A stretch of 64,000 nucleotides of DNA, from contig NC_018262.1 in NCBI RefSeq assembly GCF_000227135.1, positions 517,053 to 581,052 on the forward strand, written 5' to 3'. Source of the DNA: Leishmania donovani (lineage: Eukaryota > Euglenozoa > Kinetoplastea > Trypanosomatida > Trypanosomatidae). Of this stretch, positions 50,901-59,122 are shown piece after piece. The notes under the pieces are model-generated. The model did no database searches and had not been told where the DNA came from. It worked only from the letters and a program-made list of their open reading frames with translations. Made by a program: the position numbers and the translations under genes. Each line of letters opens with the position of its first letter. The stretch's first letter is position 1.

Positions 50901-53032
50901 AGGGGAATGATAGGTGGATCTACAGCGAGCGTGTTGGCGCGGATGGGGTGACGCGCCGCTACCGCCGTCGAGTGTGCGACGGCGAGAGCCACTCGAGCTC
51001 GCGCAGCATCTCAGGGCCGGGGTCGCACAATGACTCGTACATCGTCGAGGAAGAGCTGGACAAAGACGGAGCCGTGGTGGGTCGGCGCAAACTGCGCTGG
51101 CACGTAGCGCTCTCGTCGGACTGCTCGCTTTACACGGCAGACGAGAGAGCGCCGGGGTTCCTTCGCCGCAAGTACTACGAGGATCGAGCGAAGAAATTGC
51201 GGCGTTTGGAGTCGTGGCGCCGCGTGAGCGCTGGGCACAGTGACAGCGACTCCCGGTCATCCAGCATGACCTCGTGGAGCTCCATCGACGACTGCGACAG
51301 CGACGATCGCCACAACGGGCGCCGTCGCCGTCGCCGCGCTCGCCACACGGGCTTGCGACGTGATCACCCACGCTACTCGAGGAAAGGTGATCAGTATTGG
51401 CACAAGAAGTTTGGGCTGAAGCTCGACTGGAGGTTCCCTTATGAAGACGATGTGGCCGACCGTGGTGATGGTGGGCGACGCGCGCAGGGATCGAGTAAGT
51501 CTGGACTCACCCAGGAGGAGCGGGAGCATCTGCTGGCTCGCAAGGAGTGGCTGTGCTCCGTGCTGGAGGCACAGGGGATTCACCTGCCACCACACATGCT
51601 AGAGGATCCGGCTGAGCAGATGTTGCTGTACGACTTTCTGCGGCTCGCGGAGGAGAGAGAGAGAGCCGTCGATCAGAGCAACTACCGCGGCGGCAGCGAC
51701 GACGACTACCACCTTGAGGATGGCGAGGCCGGCGATGCAGGCAATCTGTCGCGTCTCGCAGCACTGATGGCGAAGTTGCAGGGGTTCACCCTGGACGACC
51801 TCGCGAACTCTAGCCTCATGCGCCGTCTCCTGGGGGAGAGCGAGGCGGAGGGGGCGGGGAACCGCCATCTCACACCACAGCAGGTACAGGACATCTTGAC
51901 CGCTCTTACCAAGGGGCAAAGAGCAGGCGGTGCACGCGCAGACTCGGGCCGAGCGGAGCAGGAAAGCGTGCGAGAGCGCCGACTGCGTCTACTGCGCATG
52001 CTCGAGGATAACAGGGGTCTCCAGCAGCAGCGCCGCGAAGACTCCGCGGCGCCTGGCCCCACAGAGAGCCCGCTCACAAAGGAAACTTTCGGTCTTACCG
52101 AGGTACCGCCACCGCCTCCTCGTCCGCCGTCCTCCAAGGGACCACCGAAGTCTGCCTCGCCCACAAACCTTCCCAAGTACATTGCCTCACCACATCCGCC
52201 TAGCGTGCAGTCGCCACCGTCCTTTGCCAAGAGCAGCTCACACATCGGCTTCTCTTGCGAGTCGCTGGATCTGCCCGAGCGCCAAAAGGCCCCCTCGAGA
52301 GAGTCCAGCGCAGCGAGTAGTGCGCGGCTGTTCGCCAATTCCATTGCGTGGAAGATTTCGCCGACGACGCTGGCGGAGAGGAAAGAGCTGGAGCGACTCT
52401 TCAGAGAGCTAGAGGCATACTGGGCGGACCGTGCTTCGCAGGGAGGCCGCTTTCGTGTCGATATCATCGACTACACTCCTGAGCAGCTTGAGGAGTTCTT
52501 CACCCACCTGCACCTCGGCCCCCGCCAGCGCGCCCTGCTGCGAGGGCGAGCCCCGCTGGCGGCGGCAACATCGCTGGTGGGTGGAGCAATGCACCAGGAC
52601 GGCTCATGCTCGGCATTCAAGGGCGCCGTCGCGGCGCCTGCGCAACGGCAGCACGGCCATACCGGTTGTGGTCAGCCAGCCCACTCTCTGGTTCCGTCGC
52701 CGACGCCCCTCGCACCAGCGCCGGTCAAGCTCTTCACGCTCACCACAGAGGACTCCCTCGACGGGGCCTTGCGCCACAGCTATCAGAGCTACATGGAGGA
52801 CAAGCTTTTCTCCGAGGCTCTGCACGGAAATGTCAAGCTCGATACAGCAAGGTCCGCCCGCGTATCGACGGCAGCGCAGTCTCTGCGACCACCGCCACTT
52901 CCTCGCTTGAAGCTGCGTGACTCACGATGGAGGGCGTCGGGTGAGCGAGTAGGCGGCGTGCCGACTACCTCTGCAGCACCACGTCCACCGCCGAAGTCGT
53001 CGCCACCTTCCTCATCCTTGCCAAGGCTGTAG
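47906..53032 (+). CDS. Large orphan protein, 1,708 aa
   Basis: Not recognised. The first ATG is 47906; a second at 47966 (MATTTATDVNALHY) precedes a poly-Pro run and is a plausible true start. Order of regions: helical basic segment near residues 50-130; long Ser/Gly-rich linker; a nuclear-localisation-like basic cluster near 570-600 (SKSSRTRKTVSKLSRKTKRK); a patch likely folded (YYMTPLQYVYLHTRIAHVLL, VEVELLPYIQEDLLVDAAYD); another (TYPQFWCSMMELADNW, ETAIFMWELYGEVFGHNWDE) near 830-880; a third with paired aromatic and basic residues (DRWIYSERVGADGVTRRYRR, EEELDKDGAVVGRRKLRWH); an Arg/Ser region; helices near 1200-1370; a proline-rich stretch near 1395-1430; and a final helical region (PEQLEEFFTHLHLGPRQRAL). 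No membrane segment. A scaffold is a guess only. Confidence 0.85.
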   Translation: MAPRTPITTQPHSLARATTSMATTTATDVNALHYAPPPPPPPSQEIPASALALDRKVVQALFVSLRMSIPQDVQRRLLCNAAEELEFLIARQPRVSAFHHRRRESLRHPALAMAAKKYYRECRRRRLELELQQMAAVEGRPLSQPTSSPAAQVRSGVSAAQRESVLVDLLFSEYAQQSAIYSKDQDRQGDHYGTSTGKGAAGFGGFAASHTSTSLNTCAASTPRLLGRISREVDIEASLQPPTTPRGGHAVELSSTMTSGKSGILLHRSPTLRHPKSSNEDSVSALSEALNTGSLSRFGLSVTAAENAESGGNARARGIGMGVSTTAAADGARFFARRMGCNDNAAGRRGGGSGGGTGDKFASGWTGEMRVLLQRRTEEEREAGTGNDPYLFISARPVEHLLCCYGGVSREPAAMALGAASMMLQCDSTNTADADPFRNAIVEEDMRWDQLAGCHRQLLRAAYGPCRAAAAAVAGDHLVNDVIRRFWDRLTVSMAAQHAHKAQEARKSRAAADADIAAAASALRGRRDGEADEDDLNEISDSDDKGGGVAVGRGAGTGDDDVGRRKTASISMSRAKRNASKSSRTRKTVSKLSRKTKRKGGGAVSSGVGGGSEQHSSVAYYMTPLQYVYLHTRIAHVLLPECDAVEVELLPYIQEDLLVDAAYDEGDAAQPFYFGEAPRLVGDFGRQNRRSTAAVGAGPMLRTSLAESKLQGGGYEDAGDDRMSAAGGEMQRDALHLQRRFLSVRRNGYALSRSTGGGASDGGGMREIGLGDDGMSIGPTSSMAVTIDDGTVMRRADGCDRGMGRSYAMASLSLVPMSFTVAQLPSLTYPQFWCSMMELADNWTCCAGNPVETAIFMWELYGEVFGHNWDEEDKLLANAVESKAAKSVMSAAEKAELAKEEADTMESFQALLAEVSGQLSQPPSRRRSLNSITSMTEAIHAAADRYRSRRPQSKTKRGTRTCSQSTQSIDPDDDESLLLTSYLDLSLSELKRLAEAKAEGNDRWIYSERVGADGVTRRYRRRVCDGESHSSSRSISGPGSHNDSYIVEEELDKDGAVVGRRKLRWHVALSSDCSLYTADERAPGFLRRKYYEDRAKKLRRLESWRRVSAGHSDSDSRSSSMTSWSSIDDCDSDDRHNGRRRRRRARHTGLRRDHPRYSRKGDQYWHKKFGLKLDWRFPYEDDVADRGDGGRRAQGSSKSGLTQEEREHLLARKEWLCSVLEAQGIHLPPHMLEDPAEQMLLYDFLRLAEERERAVDQSNYRGGSDDDYHLEDGEAGDAGNLSRLAALMAKLQGFTLDDLANSSLMRRLLGESEAEGAGNRHLTPQQVQDILTALTKGQRAGGARADSGRAEQESVRERRLRLLRMLEDNRGLQQQRREDSAAPGPTESPLTKETFGLTEVPPPPPRPPSSKGPPKSASPTNLPKYIASPHPPSVQSPPSFAKSSSHIGFSCESLDLPERQKAPSRESSAASSARLFANSIAWKISPTTLAERKELERLFRELEAYWADRASQGGRFRVDIIDYTPEQLEEFFTHLHLGPRQRALLRGRAPLAAATSLVGGAMHQDGSCSAFKGAVAAPAQRQHGHTGCGQPAHSLVPSPTPLAPAPVKLFTLTTEDSLDGALRHSYQSYMEDKLFSEALHGNVKLDTARSARVSTAAQSLRPPPLPRLKLRDSRWRASGERVGGVPTTSAAPRPPPKSSPPSSSLPRL

Positions 53033-53988
53033 GGTACCGCCGTTGCAACGGCGCTGATGTGTATGAGTGCGTGTGCTTGCACGTGGCCGGCACTGCGAGT
53101 GGCTTACTCTCTCGCGGTCGCTTTCTCTTCTCGTCTGCCTTGGTCCCTCTGCTTTTCGCTTTTCTTCTGCTGGTGGCGCTTTCATTTTTTTTTGTTTGCG
53201 TTTTCCTCATGTAAACCATCACGTGCCACGCAGGCGCTGCGGCCATTCTTTTCATCCTGTCTCGGACTGCTCTTCTCTGTCATTGCTTGGGTTGACGGAC
53301 ATGCGTGGAGCAACAGAGAATGCACATTCCCTGCGGCCTAGTCTCACGCAGGCACACATACACGCAAACACGCTCCCGCATGTGTGCATTATGTATCATC
53401 ACTACGTGTCTGGGCTGCGTTCTCAGATCACAATGACGGCGCCGGCAACTGCGCTGCACCTTTTTCTTTTGTTTTCTTTGATGCACGAGGGCGCTGCTGG
53501 AGCCCTTTCTCGTTTCTCTCGTCCCTCGTGTGTGTTTCGTTTCGGATACAGATAACTTCATCTTACGCTTTCGGAACGGATGGGTTTGGAACGCATTGGC
53601 TTCGTGCATGTGCATATTGACGTGGAGCGGAGCGCTGACCACTTGCATCTCCACTGCTCCACTCCCTTCCTCGTCTCGTGCACCGACACGCTGGCTTATA
53701 AAACAAGCTCACCACCAACTCCTCACTCTTCTTGTAGTGCCTTCTCTCTTCCTTGTCTGCTCCCCTCCTTCCTTCCTCTCTCCAACGATTCGCTTCCCCT
53801 CTCCCCCCACACGATGAAGCACCAACACGCGCGGGCACATAACCGCGTTCTTTCTCGCTCGCATATTCTGAATCTTGTCAGCTGCGAGGAAACAACAACT
53901 GCACCATACTGGCTAGCGACAAACACACACACACACACACATACAAGCAGAGGTGTAGGCCTGCATCAAAGGAAGCACGAAGCCAGCT
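53033..53988. other. Spacer before PDI-like gene
   Basis: Non-coding; pyrimidine tract at about 53730-53815 and a (CA)n run at 53922-53941 in the predicted 5'UTR. Confidence 0.66.
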
Positions 53989-55668
53989 ATGCACCGTACA
54001 CCGCGGCGGACGCCGCTGTTGGTACTTGTTGTCTTCGTTGCAACTCTGTGCCTCTCGCACGCGTTGGCGGTAGAGGATGTAGGCGAGGATGCCTCGGCGG
54101 TGCTGGAGCTCATCTCTGAGGGCTCCACAACCACCTACAAGATACCTGACTCCATGGTAGTGCTGAACAACGCAAACTTCGAGTCTTACCTCTTTCCCAG
54201 CAAGCGCGCAACCCCGCGTGCGTTCCTTGTTCTCTGTTACTCGCCGTGGTGTCCTCACTGCAAATCTCTCTTGCCACAGTTTCTGAATGCCAGCATGCAG
54301 TTGGATCTAATGAAGGTGCCGCACAGCAACTTCGCGGTGGTCGACGTACAGAAGAACACGGCGGTCTCGGAGTACTTCGACGTGGAGCGCTTCCCCACCC
54401 TTTTGTACACCACCGGCAAGGGCAGGCAGTGGCACCTGTACGAAGGCGGCAACACCCAGCAGGGTTTCATGCAGTTCTCGACGTACCTCCAGAACGCCAT
54501 GGACACCGGGAGCTTTTCGGAGGATGTCACGGATGTGTCACATTTCAATGAGGTCGAGGAGAAGAGCGGCACAACGCGTGTGCCCTGCTACGTCTACGTG
54601 CCAGCCACATCCTCCAGTGCGCCTGAAAGCCAGCGCACAGCCCACTGGAGCCACGCCATCGATGGCGCCGCGTCCGTTAGTAACATCCGCTTTGCCGTCA
54701 TCTACGAGAAGTCGCAGGCGGAGGGCTGGGCGGAGCACGCCAGTGACAAGTATAAAAAAGTGGTGGAGAAGGCGAAGGCGTGCGTGGCGGCGGGGAAGGC
54801 CAGCGGCCCAGGCGGTGAGGCTCTGGTTGTCTTCTCCGATCGCTACCGCGAGCCTCACTGCTACTCGGGACCGTGGGTGGAGGAGCGCAGTGTCGCGAGG
54901 TCGTCCAAGCACAGGACCCGCCAGGTCGACGCCGATACGCTGACAATGAGCACGTCACTCGAGAACTTTCTGGCCCTGCACGGCTTCCACGCCGTCGAGG
55001 ACGCGTCGTCGGCCATGTTCGCCACCCTCGCGTACTACCCCAAGAACTACTTGGGTGTAGTTATGACGAATCGCCCAATCGACGACAAGGACATGGACTT
55101 TGTGCCAGTGCTGCGCGAGATCACACAGGCCGAAAACGCCGCTCTGGAGAAAAAGCACGGAAGCGACTTGCCAATCGAGGAGGAGATGCGCACCCCTCGC
55201 GTTTCATGGTCGTATATCGACGTGGTGGAGTATGAGGTGTGGCGCTCGCGCTACGACATCGAGCTGGATCAGCTGCCGGCTGTCATGATCATCGACACAA
55301 AGCGCGACCGCTTCTTCAAGATGCGCACTCATGTGCCGCGCTTTGAGGCAATCAAGATGGACACGCCGTGGAAGGTGGGCGGAGAGCAGCAGCAGCTCAT
55401 CGCGCAATTCGCTCAGGATGTACTGGCGGATGCGTACAAGGCGCAGAAGCTGTCTGTCGCTGGCGCCGTCGCCGAGTACCTCTCGCACTACCCTGGCTTT
55501 GCTTTGATGTACGAAGCGCTCAACTACGAGGACTTCGTGTTCGACATCGTGGTAATGGCGCTTGGTTTCTTTACTTTCTTGTTCTTCCTGGCGATCGTGA
55601 TGGAGCCGCTCATGGACTGGTACGACGCACGCTCGAAAAAGAAGGCAGATAAGGTCAAGAGGGACTAG
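53989..55668 (+). CDS. Membrane protein disulfide isomerase, TMX-like
   Basis: Type I membrane PDI family protein of 559 aa. Signal peptide at about 1-27 (LLVLVVFVATLCLSHALA); one thioredoxin domain with active site WCPHC, C88 and C91, preceded by FLVLCYSPW and followed by FPTLLYTTGKG (cis-Pro). Downstream thioredoxin-like segments lack CxxC, including ILAWW-free region 330-470 with LDQLPAVMIIDTKRDRFFKM. Transmembrane segment at about 517-540 (VVMALGFFTFLFFLAIVMEP), then a short basic cytosolic tail ending KVKRD, a KxKxx-like COPI retrieval signal. Together these say ER membrane with the active site in the lumen, as in TMX3. It would form or reshuffle disulfides in secretory proteins. CPHC is less common than CGHC and may shift redox potential. 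Sequence context: no link to neighbours except that STT3 and the ARMET-like protein share the compartment. Confidence 0.88.
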   Translation: MHRTPRRTPLLVLVVFVATLCLSHALAVEDVGEDASAVLELISEGSTTTYKIPDSMVVLNNANFESYLFPSKRATPRAFLVLCYSPWCPHCKSLLPQFLNASMQLDLMKVPHSNFAVVDVQKNTAVSEYFDVERFPTLLYTTGKGRQWHLYEGGNTQQGFMQFSTYLQNAMDTGSFSEDVTDVSHFNEVEEKSGTTRVPCYVYVPATSSSAPESQRTAHWSHAIDGAASVSNIRFAVIYEKSQAEGWAEHASDKYKKVVEKAKACVAAGKASGPGGEALVVFSDRYREPHCYSGPWVEERSVARSSKHRTRQVDADTLTMSTSLENFLALHGFHAVEDASSAMFATLAYYPKNYLGVVMTNRPIDDKDMDFVPVLREITQAENAALEKKHGSDLPIEEEMRTPRVSWSYIDVVEYEVWRSRYDIELDQLPAVMIIDTKRDRFFKMRTHVPRFEAIKMDTPWKVGGEQQQLIAQFAQDVLADAYKAQKLSVAGAVAEYLSHYPGFALMYEALNYEDFVFDIVVMALGFFTFLFFLAIVMEPLMDWYDARSKKKADKVKRD

Positions 55669-56674
55669 GGCTGTCTTGAAGGCACCAGAGTCAGCGAGTC
55701 TGCGAGATGGCTTTGACGTCCAAGTAGAGGCGCTCCCTGTACCTTTGTTTTCGCTCGCGGATGCCGAGCGCCGCTGATGTCCTGCGTGCCCGTGCCGTCC
55801 ACAACCGTATGCTCTTTTCTTGTGTTGTTCAAGTGTATTTCTTCTCGTTATATATTGCCGATTATGCGGTTGTGTTGCACAGCACATTCCCAGCGGACTC
55901 ACCATCTCACGACTCTCCAGGTCACCTTTTGCTCTCCCTGTCCTTCAATTAGCGATGGTGGTAGCGGCGTCTCCTTTTCCGTCTGCGCGAAACCCTCAGC
56001 GACGCAACAGGAGCGCCGGGAGGCGAAAGGGGCAGCCGTGGGATTTAGTGGCCCAGCGGCGTACGGCCAGCTGCTTATGAGCAGCAGGCGTGATGGGGCG
56101 GCGATAATGTAGGGTGGCGGGGGAGTAGAGGGGAGTAGAGGGGAGGGGAGGGAGGGGCGGGGGACGGACCTCCGCCTGCGACTCATGCAATGCGTTTGCA
56201 CGCTTGTAACCCTCCCTCTTTTCCGTTTTTTTTTTTTCGCCTTACTCGTTCGCCTTACTCGATTCCGGTGAGGTCATTAACGTCACCGGGGAGGAGCTTC
56301 GCATTGCTGTTCCCGTTTTCTATTTCGGGCATCTCTCCTTCGTTCCAGTACGTGGGTGCATTTATGTGTCTGCGTGTGTGTGTGTGTGCGTGCGCGCCTG
56401 TGCGTACGCTTCCGCTTCTTTGAGTCGACGCTCTCATGCTCCTCTGCTTTCCGCCATCTCCTCTTCTTCCTGCCGCCTTTCTTGACTTCCACACCCCCTT
56501 GGCCTGACATGCCCACGCACACACGCACGCAAACCCATACGTGCATTTACATACACGAGCAGAAGTCACAACAGGAATGCCTCTTGATCCACGCCTTTAT
56601 TGATTTCTCAATCGACCACCTGCTCGTCGCTTCTTTATTGTCCTCCCTTTGCCGAGCTCTCCTGTCGGGTAGAG
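55669..56674. other. Spacer before ISCA2-like gene
   Basis: Non-coding; G-rich tract at about 56112-56165 and a TG/CG repeat near 56365-56400. Acceptor candidates at 56655-56656 and 56671-56672, the latter too close to the ATG to be convincing. Confidence 0.65.
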
Positions 56675-57337
56675 ATGCTTCGCCTCTCTCTTCGTCGCTG
56701 GTGCGCCGCCGCGGCCAGTGGCTCGTCGACCTCAACGACTCATGGATCGCCGCCAGCGACCATGTTGCCTGACTTCTATGGCAAGAGCTTCTCTGTCTCA
56801 CCGCGAGCGTGGGCCCAGATCACGCGAAAAAACTCAGAGGAGGGATTTACAAACGATGCGCGCTACCTTCGCCTCGCCATCGACTCGGGCGGCTGCCACG
56901 GTTACGTCTACAAGTTTTCCTTTGAAAAGAACGAAGAGTTTAATTGCGAGGGGGATGTGGCTATCGCAGAGGTGGACGTGGTATCGCCCAGCGACGAAGC
57001 GTTCACTGGCGCGCAGCCGTCGCCGCGCGTAGTCGTGGACACTCTCAGCGCGTCGAAACTCGAGAACGCAACGCTGGACTACCACAGCGAGCTGAAGGGA
57101 TCCGCATTTGTGGTGGTGGGCAATGAGTTAGTCGACGAGTCCTGCGCCTGCGCGATGTCCTTCTCTATTAGAAAAAAGACACGTCCGTCGGCGGCGTCAT
57201 CAAGCGCGCGAGGCGCGTCTTCTGGAGCTGGCGGTGGCCACGGAGGGAGCGGCGCCGCTGCTCCGCCGGCAGGTAGCTCTTTGGCGGCGAATGCGCGTCC
57301 GATTTCCCGCCGTTCTGCAACGCGCGCTACCTCATGA
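56675..57337 (+). CDS. A-type Fe-S carrier, ISCA2-like, with long C-terminal tail
   Basis: Protein of 220 aa. The N-terminus (MLRLSLRRWCAAAASGSSTS) is a good mitochondrial presequence. The HesB/IscA fold spans about residues 40-165, with cluster ligands Cys74 in DSGGCHGYVYKF and Cys157 and Cys159 in SCACAMSF, and EVDVVSPSD and FVVVGNELVDES between them. ISCA2 acts with ISCA1 and IBA57 to make 4Fe-4S clusters for mitochondrial enzymes. The segment GFTNDARYLRLAIDSGGC is closer to ISCA2 than ISCA1 in my reading. After the last Cys the protein continues for about 55 residues of Ala/Ser/Gly-rich sequence (SSGAGGGHGGSGAAAPPAGS), which most A-type carriers lack. The start is chosen by the presequence; the upstream frame to 56600 has no ATG. 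Confidence 0.88.
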   Translation: MLRLSLRRWCAAAASGSSTSTTHGSPPATMLPDFYGKSFSVSPRAWAQITRKNSEEGFTNDARYLRLAIDSGGCHGYVYKFSFEKNEEFNCEGDVAIAEVDVVSPSDEAFTGAQPSPRVVVDTLSASKLENATLDYHSELKGSAFVVVGNELVDESCACAMSFSIRKKTRPSAASSSARGASSGAGGGHGGSGAAAPPAGSSLAANARPISRRSATRATS

Positions 57338-58087
57338 AAACGATTTAAATCACGCGTACCTCGAGCGTGTGTGCGTGTGTGCCACCTGCAGAGTTTGTGC
57401 ATCTTCCTCTCGGGTGTCGATCCCCTCCACCCTCCCCCACGCACAGCGATGCAGGGAGGCGTCAGTGACATCCTTATATTTCGACATGTCTCCGAAACGA
57501 AAACACAAACATATAAACACACATACACACTTGTTTTGCGTATTGGGGGCATTCGTACACAGTGCTGAGTTACGTGAAACGACGCCGCTCGCACCTCTCG
57601 GTGCGTTATTCCTTCGTTTCCTTTTCTTCGTTATTCACATGATTGCGCACGCACACACACGCACACACACACACACACACGCGCAAGCTGACTCGAGGTT
57701 TTGCTCACGTAAGCGTCTGTGTTATGCTGTGCCTACATACGAATGAGAACTCTCTGCCATCCCCGTTGGCGCACAGGCACTTCTCTTGTAGCACTCCAAT
57801 ACTCGAACAACCCTTCCCCTCCTCTTCCTGGCTACTTTGTGCCCCTCGCCCTCCCCTCAACCCACCCCTTATTTCGCTTTCCATTTTGGCCTCTTGCGAA
57901 AGACAGCAGATAAGGTGAGGAAGAGCGGTGCTTGTCGAGCCTCTCTGCCCTCTATCCTCTTTAGAAGCAAAGAAACACGTACGTACCCGCGGCGCTAAGG
58001 CGGAGCTCACAGTCTCTCCATCGGACAAAACGCACGCCTTTCTCCACTCCTTTTTTTCCCTTCCATAGAGCGTACACATTCATCGTA

Positions 58088-58121
<34 letters not shown>

Positions 58122-58132
58122 GTCACGCTGTC
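57338..58132. other. Spacer before 329-aa orphan with CA repeats
   Basis: Non-coding; CA-type runs at 57647-57681 and 58089-58119, the latter 14 nt before the next ATG. Confidence 0.66.
58089..58119 (+). repeat. (CA)n microsatellite upstream of 329-aa orphan
   Basis: About fifteen CA units, in the predicted 5'UTR. Confidence 0.93.
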
Positions 58133-59122
58133 ATGGCGGACAGCCACTCCACCTCTGCTGCACCGGCAGCGTCGTCGCCGTGCAGCGTGTATCGGCTGAA
58201 GCACAACCCGTCGTGGACAAAGTTTGGCATGCATCCAGCAATGCTAGCGGACATCAATGCTCGGTCGGGTCGACCAACATCGCGCCGTGCATCGTCATGC
58301 GGTTCTTCCGCGGCGAACTCGGCGGTGCCCTCCGCAAGCGCATCACTTCTGTCTACTGCATCGGCACGACAGCCTGCGTCAAGTGGCAGCTTGGCTGCAG
58401 TTGGAGCCCAAGCAGCTTTGCGACACGAACATAAACAAGCGCATGCAGCTTCGCGGTCAATGAGCCTGCGGGCAACTGCCTTCGATGCTAGTGGTATTCG
58501 CGGAGTTTCTCAATCGTTGGTTTCCGACAGCGCGTTTTCGACCTCGCGTGCCCGTGGCGGCAGTGACGTGAAGGCACGCGCTCCAGAAAGCGCTTCACTG
58601 AGTCAGCCAGCAGCAACGCGTGGAGAATCACCTGCGGCGTCGGCACCGGTGTCGACGACCTTTAGGGACAAGGGCGGCTCTTGCGATCACGGCACCGAGA
58701 CGCCTCGCACTCCTAACGACACACGTAGCTCTGACTTTACAGATTCGTCATGGAGAGCGGAGACGACTCGCGATCCTTCGCTTCAGCCCTCAGTCCTGCC
58801 TCTGCGGGAAGCCTCGTCGTCTCGCGCGAAGGACTCACATCTCATGGGCTCTGCAGCCCTTGTCGAGGTAGCTGGTCCGCTGGACGCCTTGTATGTTCCA
58901 CTACGTCGACCCGCCCCGCGAGGCTGCGTGGCGACGCGCCAGCACTTTTCGATTTTCGAACGTACGCATTGCCAGGGAGTACCTGTTAGGTCAGCGACGG
59001 AGGCTAGAGCAGCGGTAGCTGCTCATAGGGTGGCACACATCGGTCACCGCGGCGTTGTCGGTGGGTCGCCTGAGACAGACACCTACAGGACCACCAACAG
59101 TGCCTATGGCCGTGGATGCTGA
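58133..59122 (+). CDS. Orphan Ser/Ala/Arg-rich protein, 329 aa
   Basis: Not recognised. The N-terminus holds the one ordered-looking motif, SVYRLKHNPSWTKFGMHPAML, residues about 19-39. After it the protein is low-complexity: Ser, Ala, Thr and Arg make up most of it, with SP/TP sites typical of disordered, phosphorylated proteins. Near the C-terminus a second more conserved-looking stretch, LYVPLRRPAPRGCVATRQHFSIFERTHCQG, precedes a GHRGVVGG turn. The gene start follows a CA repeat as do several neighbours. Real coding status rests on frame length and codon use rather than a domain. A cytoskeletal or flagellar protein is possible, but nothing in the sequence shows it. Confidence 0.65.
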   Translation: MADSHSTSAAPAASSPCSVYRLKHNPSWTKFGMHPAMLADINARSGRPTSRRASSCGSSAANSAVPSASASLLSTASARQPASSGSLAAVGAQAALRHEHKQAHAASRSMSLRATAFDASGIRGVSQSLVSDSAFSTSRARGGSDVKARAPESASLSQPAATRGESPAASAPVSTTFRDKGGSCDHGTETPRTPNDTRSSDFTDSSWRAETTRDPSLQPSVLPLREASSSRAKDSHLMGSAALVEVAGPLDALYVPLRRPAPRGCVATRQHFSIFERTHCQGVPVRSATEARAAVAAHRVAHIGHRGVVGGSPETDTYRTTNSAYGRGC

